DNA of 33,934 nucleotides from XYA12-FULL-58-9 sp001798605 (GCA_036736205.1 DAINMX010000051.1:1-33934), one strand, 5' to 3'; numbered from the stretch's first letter, positions 8,231-16,372 are shown. Numbers and translations are program-made. The notes: generated by a model not told the origin, from the letters alone.

Positions 8231-9927
8231 TTGATTTGCAGCCAAGCGCTCACTCCGGTGATCCCATCGGTGGCGATCACATCCACTGGAAGTTTGTCGC
8301 CTCTCCACACCGCTTCGATAGACCTCGTTGACAAAACCGTTCCCGCACCCTCGATTGGCCGAATCTCCCCGTGACTCGCGCGCAGAGACAATCGAGTCTG
8401 GAGATCATCAATGGCGTTGCTCTCTACGCGCAGTCGAACTTCGTTGGCGCTCTGCTCGAGAATTCGCAGGGACAAGACAGGGGCCGCGGGAATCCGCCAG
8501 AAAACCTCACGTTTGAGCACGAAAGGCTCGGCGACCTCGACTCCGCGACTCGGCGTGGATCCTGCGTAGATGGCGACACGGCGAGGCACTGCGCCCTCCA
8601 CCTCGAGGCGGGAGCCAGTCGCGAAGCGGGCCAATAGGGAATTGGCGTTCCTTACGAAACCGCCAGTGCCTAATTCACCGCGGGTGACGACATCCTGCCC
8701 GGGCTCGACAACTGTGAAGCGACCACTGCATCCAACACCGCGGGCGTCGACCACATACCAACCAGCGGTTCCGCGAATCAGGCGGCCGCGCACGCAACCA
8801 ACACTTCTGGGGGTGACCCGCACTTCGATCGTGCCCCGCGACACGGCGGTTCGAGCCGGTAACTTCGCCTGCCACCACCCAGGTCGTGTCTCTTCGATCA
8901 CGGTAGGCTGTCCGTCCATGAAGACTGTGATGTTCTGGCTGGCAACGAGATTGCCTAAGTCGTCAAACAACGTGAGGTTCACAGTTGTCTCGGTCTCACC
9001 ATCGGCGGGCGACGGCATGGGCTCGATGTTGATCTCGGCACGATTCGGCGCACCTGCCATAAGCTCCACCGTGAGCTTCTTTTTCTTCTGGGCCGCTGTC
9101 ACCCACACTGTGTCCTCGGCCCCCTGCACGCCCTTGGGCGCACGATAAGAGATGCGGTAGACGCCCTGGGCGAGCTTCTTGGGTTTGCTGGTGGTGCCCC
9201 GCTCGGCGCGAACGCTGATCGGAGCATCTTGGGGCGCGCCGGTTGGACTCACAGTGGTAACAAAGATCCAACCCTCGTCCTCTCCGTCAGCAACGAGAGC
9301 GCTAGGAAACACCAGTCCATGCACCCTCTCGACCTCAGGTAGGTAAAGGTTGATCTGCGAGTGCGAGGCATTGCCAATGGAATCCGTAGAGGTGCCACGG
9401 GCCCAGGTCTCGCCGGGACTTACCTCCACCGGCACCGTGAAGTTGCCTATCGAGTCGGCCGTCACTGGACCGTATTTGCGCTTTGCGATCCGCACCAACA
9501 TGCTGGTGTGCGGCTCGGTCTTGCCACGCAGGGGAATGCGGGCGGAAAAAGCAACCGTGGCGTTACCCACCGTGGGCGGCATGCCCAATGCTACGCCGGA
9601 CAAATCGGCAGCGGACACCACCGCGAGTTGCGGATACAGGTCATCGGGGCAGAACAGTCGCGCTTGGTATTTTCCGGGCCCCACCTCGCGAAGGCCTTCG
9701 ATTCTCCCCGCCGTGGCGTGGAGAAGAATGTCGGCATCGGCAATTCGCTCAACACGGGGGTCGTGGACTTCCACCGTGAGTTCCACCACCTGTGGCGTGT
9801 TGCCTCCCAGGGACACATGGGAGGGATTCGCACGGATCTCCACCCTGCGATCCGACGCCGCCCATGCGTGGGTGCCCAATGCTGCCCACGCGGCAACACC
9901 CAGGCAAAATCCGAACTCAGTCTTCAT
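8227..9927 (-). CDS. Secreted Ig-like domain protein, middle gene of the three-gene operon
   Basis: A 566-aa protein with a signal peptide (MKTEFGFCLGVAAWAALG ... AWA, about 1-23). The rest is beta-rich and resembles strings of bacterial Ig-like/invasin-type domains: VELTVEVHDPRVERIADADI, then TETTVNLTLFDDLGN followed by DGQPTVIEETRPGWWQAKLP, which is the usual pattern of a big Ig-like repeat. Short Lys-rich patch (KKKKLTVEL) near residue 287. No enzymatic motif. It lies 25 bases after the propeller gene and overlaps the giant gene by 4 bases (ATGA), so the three are very likely one transcript and their products may act together at the cell surface (inference). No clear Shine-Dalgarno sequence precedes ATG 9927. 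Confidence 0.75.
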   Translation of the reverse strand: MKTEFGFCLGVAAWAALGTHAWAASDRRVEIRANPSHVSLGGNTPQVVELTVEVHDPRVERIADADILLHATAGRIEGLREVGPGKYQARLFCPDDLYPQLAVVSAADLSGVALGMPPTVGNATVAFSARIPLRGKTEPHTSMLVRIAKRKYGPVTADSIGNFTVPVEVSPGETWARGTSTDSIGNASHSQINLYLPEVERVHGLVFPSALVADGEDEGWIFVTTVSPTGAPQDAPISVRAERGTTSKPKKLAQGVYRISYRAPKGVQGAEDTVWVTAAQKKKKLTVELMAGAPNRAEINIEPMPSPADGETETTVNLTLFDDLGNLVASQNITVFMDGQPTVIEETRPGWWQAKLPARTAVSRGTIEVRVTPRSVGCVRGRLIRGTAGWYVVDARGVGCSGRFTVVEPGQDVVTRGELGTGGFVRNANSLLARFATGSRLEVEGAVPRRVAIYAGSTPSRGVEVAEPFVLKREVFWRIPAAPVLSLRILEQSANEVRLRVESNAIDDLQTRLSLRASHGEIRPIEGAGTVLSTRSIEAVWRGDKLPVDVIATDGITGVSAWLQIK

Positions 9928-9952
9928 CTTGAGGAATGGTGAGGGGCGGAGG

Positions 9953-11878
9953 CTAGTGGTGCCGACGACGCCTCAACCCGAGGAGTAACACAGACACAAC
10001 TGCCCAACCAGCGGGGACTGCGGCACACCCGCCGGCGGTTGCATTATTGCTCGGTGACATGTCGGCGGTGTTGCTGCGAATCGCCGGAGCTGCGGCCAAC
10101 ACCGCATTGCCACCAGAGGGGCAGTAGGTAACCTCCGCGACGGCGCCAGATGCGACGAAGTCGATGGTCATCTCGATGGCCGCTGGTACTTCAATGGCGA
10201 GCTCTTGCACGGAGTTGTCGCCCATGACCGGAATTTCTCGAACGATCGTGCCACCACCGGCGTCGGTCACCACAACCAACGCGCAGCCTGTCTCCTGCAG
10301 ATCGATATCCATGATCTTGACGGTGCTGATATCGACGGGATCGTCAAAAGTCATGCGGAACTGCCCCCCGGCCGCTTCATCATCTGGGTCGTCGATCAAC
10401 CCGTCGCCGTCCGCATCAACCTTGTCCTCGGCAACAATGAGCACGTTGTACAACGAGTCCGCATTGGCTCCATGCATCCCCAAGCCACCACCGGCACCGA
10501 TACCCGGCCCACCAAAAGCGCGGTTCGGCGTTCCGAGATCGACATCACCGCCGGTGGGGTGGGCAGAGTCGAACACCAAGCAGGCATCGGGATGGGAGGG
10601 GTTGTTGTTGGCACAGCTCAAATGCACGCCAGCGGCAGCCCACTGCTCACTGGCAATGGTGCCTGCTGCCAGTGTCTCGTCGGCCGGGTCGAGGTCAAAG
10701 TCGAGGACCATGGGGCACTGTGGGGGTGCTTCGTCGCAGATGTCGCCAACGCCATCGCTGTCGGTGTCAGCCTGGGCGGGGTTCAGGTTGAAGGGACAGT
10801 TGTCGGCGTCGTCGCACACGCCATCCTCATCGGTGTCACCGCCGAGATCGGCACAGGGATCTGGTGCGACAAACTCCAAGGTGGAAAGGTAAATGTCCGC
10901 GGCGCCGTTGCGATTGTCGGCGTAGACAACGAGCTCGGCGAAGATGTCATTGAGGTACTGATCCGCAGGGTCATCGGTGACCTGGAAGGTTTCCCCCGTC
11001 GAGAGCCGATATACAAACACATCCATGTTGCCATTCAACGTGGACTCCCAGGCGATGAGGTCTCCGTACACACTCGGGTTGAGGTTGTATGCGCCATTTT
11101 GGGCGACTGTGCGCGTCTCCCAAGTGTCCACGTTCATCGCAAAGATGTCCGTGCTGGGTGCGCCATGTTCTTGAGCGCTCCACACCACCCAAGCTTCACT
11201 TGTGGAGGGGCTCGACTCGTCGGTGGTAGAACTCGCAGTCATTGCGAGGGTCGTGGCATCACTGAGATCGCGCACCACAACATCGTACTGACCGCCTTCG
11301 TACTCTATCCAAACGGCAAAACGACTGCCGATTTGCACCTGGAAAGTCGGAGGCAAGGGCCCAGCGATGACGATTGGATCCAGAGCTGTCCCCAACCAAT
11401 CGAGGTCGTAGAGCATGACTTGAGAAGAGTATGTGCCACCTTCACGCCAGACGACATAGTGGCCATGAATACGCGGCTCTTGCATGCTGGTGGCACTTCC
11501 GAGGGGTAACAAAACGCCTGTTGAAACTTCGTACAACATGATGGTGCCACTGGTGGACCCAAGGGCGTCGTATGCAGTGAAAACGATGTGGTCGCCCCAA
11601 ACATCGTTGAGCTCGTCATCGGTGTCAGCAGAGGTCACTTGAACTGGCAATCCGACTGGTGCACCGCCCACCAACCGTTGGTACCAGATGTCACCGGCGC
11701 TGCTACCATTGGGCCGAACCGTGAAGACCACGAGATCGTTGTTGCCATCATTTCCCAGTGTCGGCGTGGTCTCGTAGGCGGTCGAAAAGGTGACTTGAAA
11801 TTCCTCCACCACCAATGTGTCAGCCCAACCCACCGACGCGAAAAGTAAGCAAGCAGTACCTGTCGCAAAACGAAGCAC
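9953..11878 (-). CDS. Secreted beta-propeller / TSP3-repeat protein with MYXO-CTERM-like tail
   Basis: About 641 aa. GTG 11878 is chosen because AAAGGTGG lies about 5 bases upstream and the product then starts with a compact signal peptide (LRFATGTACLLFASVGWA). Residues about 20-330 repeat blade-like strands such as DIWYQRLVGG, TIMLYEVSTG, DIFAMNVDTWETR and DVFVYRLSTGET, like TolB/PD40 propellers. At about 343-382 are acidic thrombospondin type 3 repeats (DTDEDGVCDDADNC, DTDSDGVGDICD), which bind calcium. A beta-sandwich-like region follows. The last ~30 residues (GGCAAVPAGWAVVSVLLLGL then RRRR) have the Cys-helix-Arg pattern of MYXO-CTERM sorting tails, cut and surface-anchored by myxosortases in Myxococcota. 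First gene of the operon, with its own promoter. Confidence 0.82.
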   Translation of the reverse strand: MLRFATGTACLLFASVGWADTLVVEEFQVTFSTAYETTPTLGNDGNNDLVVFTVRPNGSSAGDIWYQRLVGGAPVGLPVQVTSADTDDELNDVWGDHIVFTAYDALGSTSGTIMLYEVSTGVLLPLGSATSMQEPRIHGHYVVWREGGTYSSQVMLYDLDWLGTALDPIVIAGPLPPTFQVQIGSRFAVWIEYEGGQYDVVVRDLSDATTLAMTASSTTDESSPSTSEAWVVWSAQEHGAPSTDIFAMNVDTWETRTVAQNGAYNLNPSVYGDLIAWESTLNGNMDVFVYRLSTGETFQVTDDPADQYLNDIFAELVVYADNRNGAADIYLSTLEFVAPDPCADLGGDTDEDGVCDDADNCPFNLNPAQADTDSDGVGDICDEAPPQCPMVLDFDLDPADETLAAGTIASEQWAAAGVHLSCANNNPSHPDACLVFDSAHPTGGDVDLGTPNRAFGGPGIGAGGGLGMHGANADSLYNVLIVAEDKVDADGDGLIDDPDDEAAGGQFRMTFDDPVDISTVKIMDIDLQETGCALVVVTDAGGGTIVREIPVMGDNSVQELAIEVPAAIEMTIDFVASGAVAEVTYCPSGGNAVLAAAPAIRSNTADMSPSNNATAGGCAAVPAGWAVVSVLLLGLRRRRHH

Positions 11879-11940
11879 GTGCGCCACCTTTCTGTTCCCG
11901 CCAACTGCGCCCCTGTGGCCACCACCTTGTCCCACCGTGA

Positions 11941-11969
11941 AGTGTATTGACCCACCTCTTGTTGGTCAA
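11941..11969 (-). promoter_or_regulatory. Sigma70-like promoter with embedded inverted repeat, for the three-gene secreted operon
   Basis: On the minus strand, TTGACC (11969-11964) and TACACT (11946-11941) are separated by exactly 17 bases: 5/6 and 4/6 matches to TTGACA/TATAAT. The start of transcription would be near 11934, giving a leader of about 55 bases before GTG 11878. The -35 box and the 3' end of the spacer form an inverted repeat, TTGACC-11-GGTCAA (11947-11969), well placed for a repressor or activator. Promoter function is inferred from sequence only. Confidence 0.55.
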
Positions 11970-12011
11970 TCGGAAGTTCTATAAAAATCAATAAAAACAG
12001 GTGAGTACATG

Positions 12012-12182
12012 TGATCCGTTGTGGATCATACCGTCCCCAACACCTACATCGTGTGCGGCATTCCACGTCACAGGAATGGAATAATTTTCTGGTTGGTCCA
12101 GGATGGCTTCCAACCATTTAAGATGCTTTGCCATTTTCCAACACAGGATGGCGGCATTGGACAACGCAGAAACGCAGTGCGT
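12012..12182. repeat. Cluster of five short inverted repeats in a non-coding, AT-richer interval
   Basis: Five inverted repeats follow one another: TGATCC/GGATCA (12012-12028, 5-base loop), CATTCC/GGAATG (12059-12078, 8-base loop), TGGTTGG/CCAACCA (12090-12116, 13-base loop), GCCAT/ATGGC (12130-12152) and ACGCA/TGCGT (12172-12182, 1-base centre). They sit between the promoter of the secreted operon and the end of the FecR-like gene. The interval 11970-12254 has more A/T than its neighbours and no convincing gene. A 70-codon minus-strand frame (11988-12200) has no recognisable similarity. It may encode a structured RNA, be a decayed mobile element, or be spacer DNA. Confidence 0.5.
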
Positions 12183-12254
12183 CATAAATGCATCATACAA
12201 TTAAACGCGTGGTTATGGCCGAAGATCGCCCAGAAGGCCCGTAGACGTTCCGCC

Positions 12255-13193
12255 TCAGGGGGACTTTCGCTTCCACATGTCCGGATCGGTGGTGATGGCA
12301 TGTTTGGGTGGCTTGGTATCGAGAACTATGGGCGGTGAGGTCGATGATTCGACTCGGCCAACCACGTCTACCACTCGGGCGCTTATTTGGTTCTGTCCCT
12401 CGGCGAGCTCGACGATCGCACGGAATCGACCCGCCTCGTCGGCCGTCACAACAGAATCACCGATCCTCACCCGCAAGAATGGATTTGTGTTGCCGACGAC
12501 GAGCTGCCTGCGCTTCTTCGTCGATTTTGTTGCGGGCCACTTGATCTTCAAGAGCAGAGAGCCGGGCAAAGCCATCGGCGTCTGCGGTGCCTTTCCCGGC
12601 AGAATGGCCGTCTGATAACCCGCGGGGATCTCCACCGTCGTTCCCTCGGACGAAACGGACGCGCGCCCACGGGTCACCGCCGCCTGCACCGAGCCCTCGC
12701 CGTCGGTGAGCAAGTGCAGACGACCGTCGCGAGTTTCTGCAACCGCGTCGCTGTGCGCCGCGCCCAACTGCACGACCTTGCCGCTGCCAGGTTTGACGTC
12801 GGCAATGACGTGACCTTGTTGCACTTCAAAGCGTGCCAAGTCATTTTCGAGCTTCGTGAGACGCACCTCACTGTCAACGCTGAGCTCGATGTCCAAATCA
12901 TCACCATAGGAGAGAGCCGCCGTGCCGACACCGGTGCGAACCTCGGTGTCGGGCCCAACGTTCGCCCCTGCATGCGCAGCCAGCCACTCGCCGGTGCCAA
13001 GCCGGATCTCCACTGCCCCCTCAGCGCGGGCGAGTCGCACCTGTCCCACCCCGCCGACGGTGCCTGCGGCAACGGTGGGCTCAGCAATCGGTGCAGAAGC
13101 TGTCGGGCCAAGAATGAAGAAGTACCCAACGACAACGAGAGCGAGTACCAAGATGACACCTGCAACAAACAACAGGTTGGAACCTGATTTCAT
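12255..13193 (-). CDS. Membrane-anchored FecR-like domain protein
   Basis: About 312 aa. ATG 13193 begins MKSGSNLLFVAGVILVLALVVVGYFF, a single N-terminal membrane anchor. A Pro/Ala linker follows, then a FecR-type domain (about 50-190): VRLARAEGAVEIRLGTGEW, VGPDTEVRTGVGTAAL, LSVDSEVRLTKL ... FEVQQGHVIADVKPG. The C-terminal part (about 215-300) is an Ig-like segment (NPFLRVRIGDSVVTADEAGRF). In the classical system FecR transmits an outer-membrane signal to a sigma factor. Here no sigma factor is adjacent, and the neighbour 46 bases upstream is a histidine kinase, probably in the same transcript. Such sigma-less FecR-domain proteins are common in this group and of unknown role. Ribosome-binding site is weak. 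Confidence 0.78.
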   Translation of the reverse strand: MKSGSNLLFVAGVILVLALVVVGYFFILGPTASAPIAEPTVAAGTVGGVGQVRLARAEGAVEIRLGTGEWLAAHAGANVGPDTEVRTGVGTAALSYGDDLDIELSVDSEVRLTKLENDLARFEVQQGHVIADVKPGSGKVVQLGAAHSDAVAETRDGRLHLLTDGEGSVQAAVTRGRASVSSEGTTVEIPAGYQTAILPGKAPQTPMALPGSLLLKIKWPATKSTKKRRQLVVGNTNPFLRVRIGDSVVTADEAGRFRAIVELAEGQNQISARVVDVVGRVESSTSPPIVLDTKPPKHAITTDPDMWKRKSP

Positions 13194-13239
13194 TTCGAGG
13201 ATTCTACACGACGTTGCGGGTGGGTGAATATCACAAACC

Positions 13240-15147
13240 TCAAACCAGAAGAATCGCCTTGCGCGGCGGCAAGACCTCCCGCTCTGGCGCAGGTGGCTCG
13301 GGCAACAAAGTGACGGCGAACGTCGTGCCCTTGCCGACCACACTGTCGACCTCTATGTCACCGCCGTGGTCGGTGACAATCCGATGTGCCACGGACAGGC
13401 CCAGGCCCACGTCAGTCCACACTCTCTTGGTGGTGAAGAACGGCTCGAACACTCGCTGCAAGTGGTCCGCTTCGATACCGACACCGTTGTCCGAAATACT
13501 CACGCGCACCCGACCGCCGTCCAGTGCCTCACTCTTAACCGTCAAGCTGCCGCCCTGGGGCATGGCGGTGTGGGCGTTCTGGACGATGTTGATGAAGACC
13601 TGCGCCAACTGACCCGGATCGGCGATTACATGCGGCAAGTTTTCGTCCAGCTTATCGACAACCGTTATCCGGTCGGTCTCCCGACGCTCGGCCATCATCC
13701 CTAACACTTCGTGGATGATATCGTTCAGGTCGACTTCCGTGCGCCCCGCAGTGCGGCGCTCAGAGAAGCGCAGCAAACGCGTGACGATATCCTTGCACCG
13801 CTTGGCCGACCCTTCGACATCTCTGAGTTTCTGAAAGTCGGGATCAGATTCATCACGGCTACGCAACATCAGCTGTACCAACCCCAAAACACCGGCGAGG
13901 GGGTTGTTCACTTCGTGCGCCACGCCGGCACCAAGCTGACCGATGGCGGCGAGCTTCGATTGAGTGAGCAACTGCGCATGGGTTTGTTGAAGTTCCCGGG
14001 TGCGTTCCTCGACGCGGGCCTCCAACACCCGGCCCCACTCGTCGACCTCCCGCAAGGAGGCCTCCAACTGCCCGGCCATCCTGTTCATGGTCGCCGCGAG
14101 GTCGCCTATCTCATCCCGAGTGTGTACATCGATGCGGTGCCCGAGACGCCCCTCACCAAAGGCACGAGCCCCCAGCATCATCTTGCCCAACACGCCGCGC
14201 AGTCTTCCCGCAAAGAGCAGGCCGCTCAACAATACCAACGCCACGGTCGAGAGAATCCACAGCAGAGTCTGCCGTCGCATCTTGGCGGCGCCCGCAAATG
14301 CCACGGGCTCGGGTTGCTCCACCACCACTCCCCAGCCGAGGCGGCCGACCGGTGCGAAAGCGGCGGCGTACAATCCATTGGCGGTCTCATACACTGTGGT
14401 CTCGGAGGCCTGACGTTGCACAAACGCCGCGACGGCACCGTGACCGCTCAGATCAGTCCCCACGGATAGACTCGGGTGAGCGATGGTGCGTCCACGGCGG
14501 TCGACCACGAACACCGAGGACTTCTCACCCGTGTCGATTCCCTCGACCCGCAACACGTCGCGGCGAAGCGCCACTTCCACCCCAGCGAAGGCCGCAGGCT
14601 CACCGCCAGCACCAAAGCAACAGGGGACGGTGATAGCGACCCGCGCGGCACCACGATCAGACTCGGGGAAATAGACCTGACTCATCAGCACAACACCTCG
14701 CGTCGCCCCAGGCTCAGGCAGTGGCAGCCGTTCCAATAGGCGAGCCGCGTCCCGAGCCTCTGCCGGTGGATGCCCTGCGAGGTCGCCCGTCAAGTCACCG
14801 GGCTCGAGAAACTCTGGTTGCGTCAACAAAGTCCGGTCGGGTGCAACGAGGAGCGCGACACTGATATCGTCAGACTGCCGGTACAACATCCGGGAGACTC
14901 CGACCCGTTCAGCAGGGGACAAATCGGTTACCACCACCAAGGACATCGCCGTTTCAACCCGGCGCGCCAACTCCTCCACCGCCTGCGACACCTTCGCAGC
15001 GACGGCGATCGCCGCGGCCCGTTGGTGGTCCAGAATCCGTGCCCGCAGGGCGTCCTCACCTACCCGAATCAAGGTGAAACCGGTCGCGGCCAAAGGCACC
15101 AGCGCCACCGCCAATGTGTAGAGAATCAGCTTTTGCGTCAATCGCAT
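13240..15147 (-). CDS. Sensor histidine kinase (extracytoplasmic Cache-like sensor, HAMP, HisKA, HATPase_c)
   Basis: 635 aa from ATG 15147. A membrane segment (about 7-28) and a second one (about 297-318) flank a sensor of about 270 residues with dCache character (SSVFVVDRRGRTIAHPSLSVG, typical of the membrane-distal Cache repeat). Then HAMP (MMLGARAFGEGRLGHRI ... TRDEIGDLAATMNRM), a coiled-coil linker (LEARVEERTRELQQTH), and HisKA with the phospho-accepting His411 in AHEVNNPLAG. HATPase_c follows: N box NIVQNAHTAM (about 522), G1 DNGVGI, F box FEPFFTTK, G2 GLGLSVAH. The usual kinase motifs look intact. No response regulator is adjacent. The chain ends in RKAILLV*, resembling the first strand of a receiver domain. 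An in-frame ATG at 15165 is possible. A small hairpin (CCCGA/TCGGG) overlaps the start region. Confidence 0.9.
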   Translation of the reverse strand: MRLTQKLILYTLAVALVPLAATGFTLIRVGEDALRARILDHQRAAAIAVAAKVSQAVEELARRVETAMSLVVVTDLSPAERVGVSRMLYRQSDDISVALLVAPDRTLLTQPEFLEPGDLTGDLAGHPPAEARDAARLLERLPLPEPGATRGVVLMSQVYFPESDRGAARVAITVPCCFGAGGEPAAFAGVEVALRRDVLRVEGIDTGEKSSVFVVDRRGRTIAHPSLSVGTDLSGHGAVAAFVQRQASETTVYETANGLYAAAFAPVGRLGWGVVVEQPEPVAFAGAAKMRRQTLLWILSTVALVLLSGLLFAGRLRGVLGKMMLGARAFGEGRLGHRIDVHTRDEIGDLAATMNRMAGQLEASLREVDEWGRVLEARVEERTRELQQTHAQLLTQSKLAAIGQLGAGVAHEVNNPLAGVLGLVQLMLRSRDESDPDFQKLRDVEGSAKRCKDIVTRLLRFSERRTAGRTEVDLNDIIHEVLGMMAERRETDRITVVDKLDENLPHVIADPGQLAQVFINIVQNAHTAMPQGGSLTVKSEALDGGRVRVSISDNGVGIEADHLQRVFEPFFTTKRVWTDVGLGLSVAHRIVTDHGGDIEVDSVVGKGTTFAVTLLPEPPAPEREVLPPRKAILLV

Positions 15148-15317
15148 GGTATCAACCCCGAGCATTCGGGCGAGAGGCCACTCCAACCCGAACCCAACGG
15201 TACCACACGCCATGGACGGCACCCAAACCATCCGGCAAGACTGGAAATGTTGTTGCACTTCTGAGAACGCTTTAGCGTCGACTCAATCATTGCCACAGGT
15301 TGATGCCTGCGGCGGGG

Positions 15318-15500
15318 TCATCGACCTCGGGGCCTCACCAACGGCTCAAGGAGATGCTCCAAACCGTTCTGTTTGATCTCGAGCACCGCCGCGAGCTGCT
15401 GGCCGAGCCTGCCTGCGGGCCAGCCTTGCTGCTGGAACCACAGCAGATACCCCTCTGCCAGATGCATCAACCTGCGGCCCTTGTAGCGACCGAAGGGCAT
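15318..15500 (-). CDS. DUF3820 family protein
   Basis: 60 aa from ATG 15500. It contains the family's MPFGRYKG start motif, then LAEGYLLWFQQQGWPAG, LGQQLAAVLEIKQNGL and EHLLEPL, so the whole DUF3820 core is present. Function is unknown. Family members usually carry extra residues before MPFG, and the same frame reads LDPTVLIELANTR immediately upstream, which looks like genuine family sequence. However, there is no ATG, GTG or TTG in that stretch. Translation might begin at an ATT (15548 or 15560), or the annotated start is simply short. The gene follows gltH by 65 bases, so it may be the last gene of that operon. Confidence 0.8.
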   Translation of the reverse strand: MPFGRYKGRRLMHLAEGYLLWFQQQGWPAGRLGQQLAAVLEIKQNGLEHLLEPLVRPRGR

Positions 15501-15565
15501 GCGAGTATTGGCGAGCTCGATGAGAACTGTGGGATCGAGCGTGAAAATGGTTGCGCGAATCTCGG

Positions 15566-16372
15566 CTAGAAAGTGTAACGGACCACGAAACCAGCACCCA
15601 GGGCCGGAATGTTCGGGCCAATGACGTAATACCCAGTGAGTGACACACCGGCCGTGAAGTCGGTGAGCAACGTCAGGTATTTGAAATCAACCCCCGCGGC
15701 CACGTGCGGCGCAAAACCGGAAATGAACGCTGTGGGATCATTGGGGTCGTGGGGCGTGGGCGCAATGCGAGTCATGCCGCCACCAACCTTGGGCTCAATG
15801 GCAAATCGCGGGGTCGGACGGAGGGCACCGACCACCTCAACGCCCATATTGAACAAGCTGTAGTCGACCACCTGCTGCTCTGGGAGTGGCGACTGTGGGC
15901 CATCATTCTCGGAAATGGGGTTGCCAGAGGAGTAACCACCGGCCAGGGACAGCTGCACGCCGAGAAAGTCATTGATATCGAAGCCCGCCTTGACCGAGAC
16001 GTATGGCTGCACGTTGGAATAACCACGCGTGCCACCAAAGGTGAGAAAAATGCCCAGGTCACCGGAGCAGTAGAATCCGCGCTCCAACTCAAAAACCGCG
16101 AGCTGGTCTTCGCCGATGTCCGGCGGCGGCTCCGCTGTCGCACCAGCATCGCCTGTCGCACCAGCATCGCCTGGCGCCGTTGCATCAGCTGGCGCACCAG
16201 CATCAGCTGGCGCACCAGCATCGGCCAGCGCAGCAACATCGGCCGTCTCCTCTGCTGTCCTTTCAGTAGGCCCAGGCGCTGCATCGATCTCAGCTTCGAT
16301 GTCCTCTTGTGCAAAGCCTGCTCGCGGTGCCAAGATGAATACGGCCACCGCGGCCATCGCCAAATTCCGCAT
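15566..16372 (-). CDS. gltH: GltH/NfsH-like outer-membrane beta-barrel (CglE family)
   Basis: 268 aa. ATG 16372 shares its first base with the stop of the preceding gene (TGATG), with GGGGG upstream. Signal peptide MRNLAMAAVAVFILAPRAG, cleaved after GFA. Residues about 40-85 are a low-complexity Ala/Asp/Pro/Gly linker encoded by 18-bp repeats. The remainder is a barrel of alternating strands (GIFLTFGGTRGYSNVQPYVS, LGVQLSLAGGYSSG, VEVVGALRPTPRFAIEP) ending in the aromatic beta-signal VVRYTF. In M. xanthus GltH is an outer-membrane barrel of the gliding complex and is, as I recall, the same as CglE. The assignment rests mainly on position as last of the eight genes and on the barrel pattern. 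A Nfs-type role is equally possible. Confidence 0.68.
   Translation of the reverse strand: MRNLAMAAVAVFILAPRAGFAQEDIEAEIDAAPGPTERTAEETADVAALADAGAPADAGAPADATAPGDAGATGDAGATAEPPPDIGEDQLAVFELERGFYCSGDLGIFLTFGGTRGYSNVQPYVSVKAGFDINDFLGVQLSLAGGYSSGNPISENDGPQSPLPEQQVVDYSLFNMGVEVVGALRPTPRFAIEPKVGGGMTRIAPTPHDPNDPTAFISGFAPHVAAGVDFKYLTLLTDFTAGVSLTGYYVIGPNIPALGAGFVVRYTF
16141..16230 (-). repeat. Five tandem 18-bp units inside the gltH-like gene
   Basis: Units begin at 16141, 16159, 16177, 16195 and 16213, each close to CACCAGCATCAGCTGGCG on the plus strand with a few substitutions. Each encodes six residues of the DAGAPA type, so gains or losses keep the frame. The product is a flexible linker between signal peptide and barrel. 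The copy number is likely to vary between strains. Confidence 0.85.

Noticed and set aside
10205..11509. Long plus-strand open frame (434 codons) antisense to the propeller/TSP3 gene
   Set aside because: Shadow of a well-supported gene with signal peptide, repeats and sorting tail. No independent evidence of coding.
11988..12200. 70-codon minus-strand open frame in the inverted-repeat region
   Set aside because: No ribosome-binding site, no recognisable family, and it overlaps several hairpins. Kept as part of the non-coding interval, although a decayed element cannot be excluded.
16141..16230. CRISPR-like regular repetition
   Set aside because: The units are contiguous without spacers and preserve the reading frame of a protein linker, so it is a coding tandem repeat.
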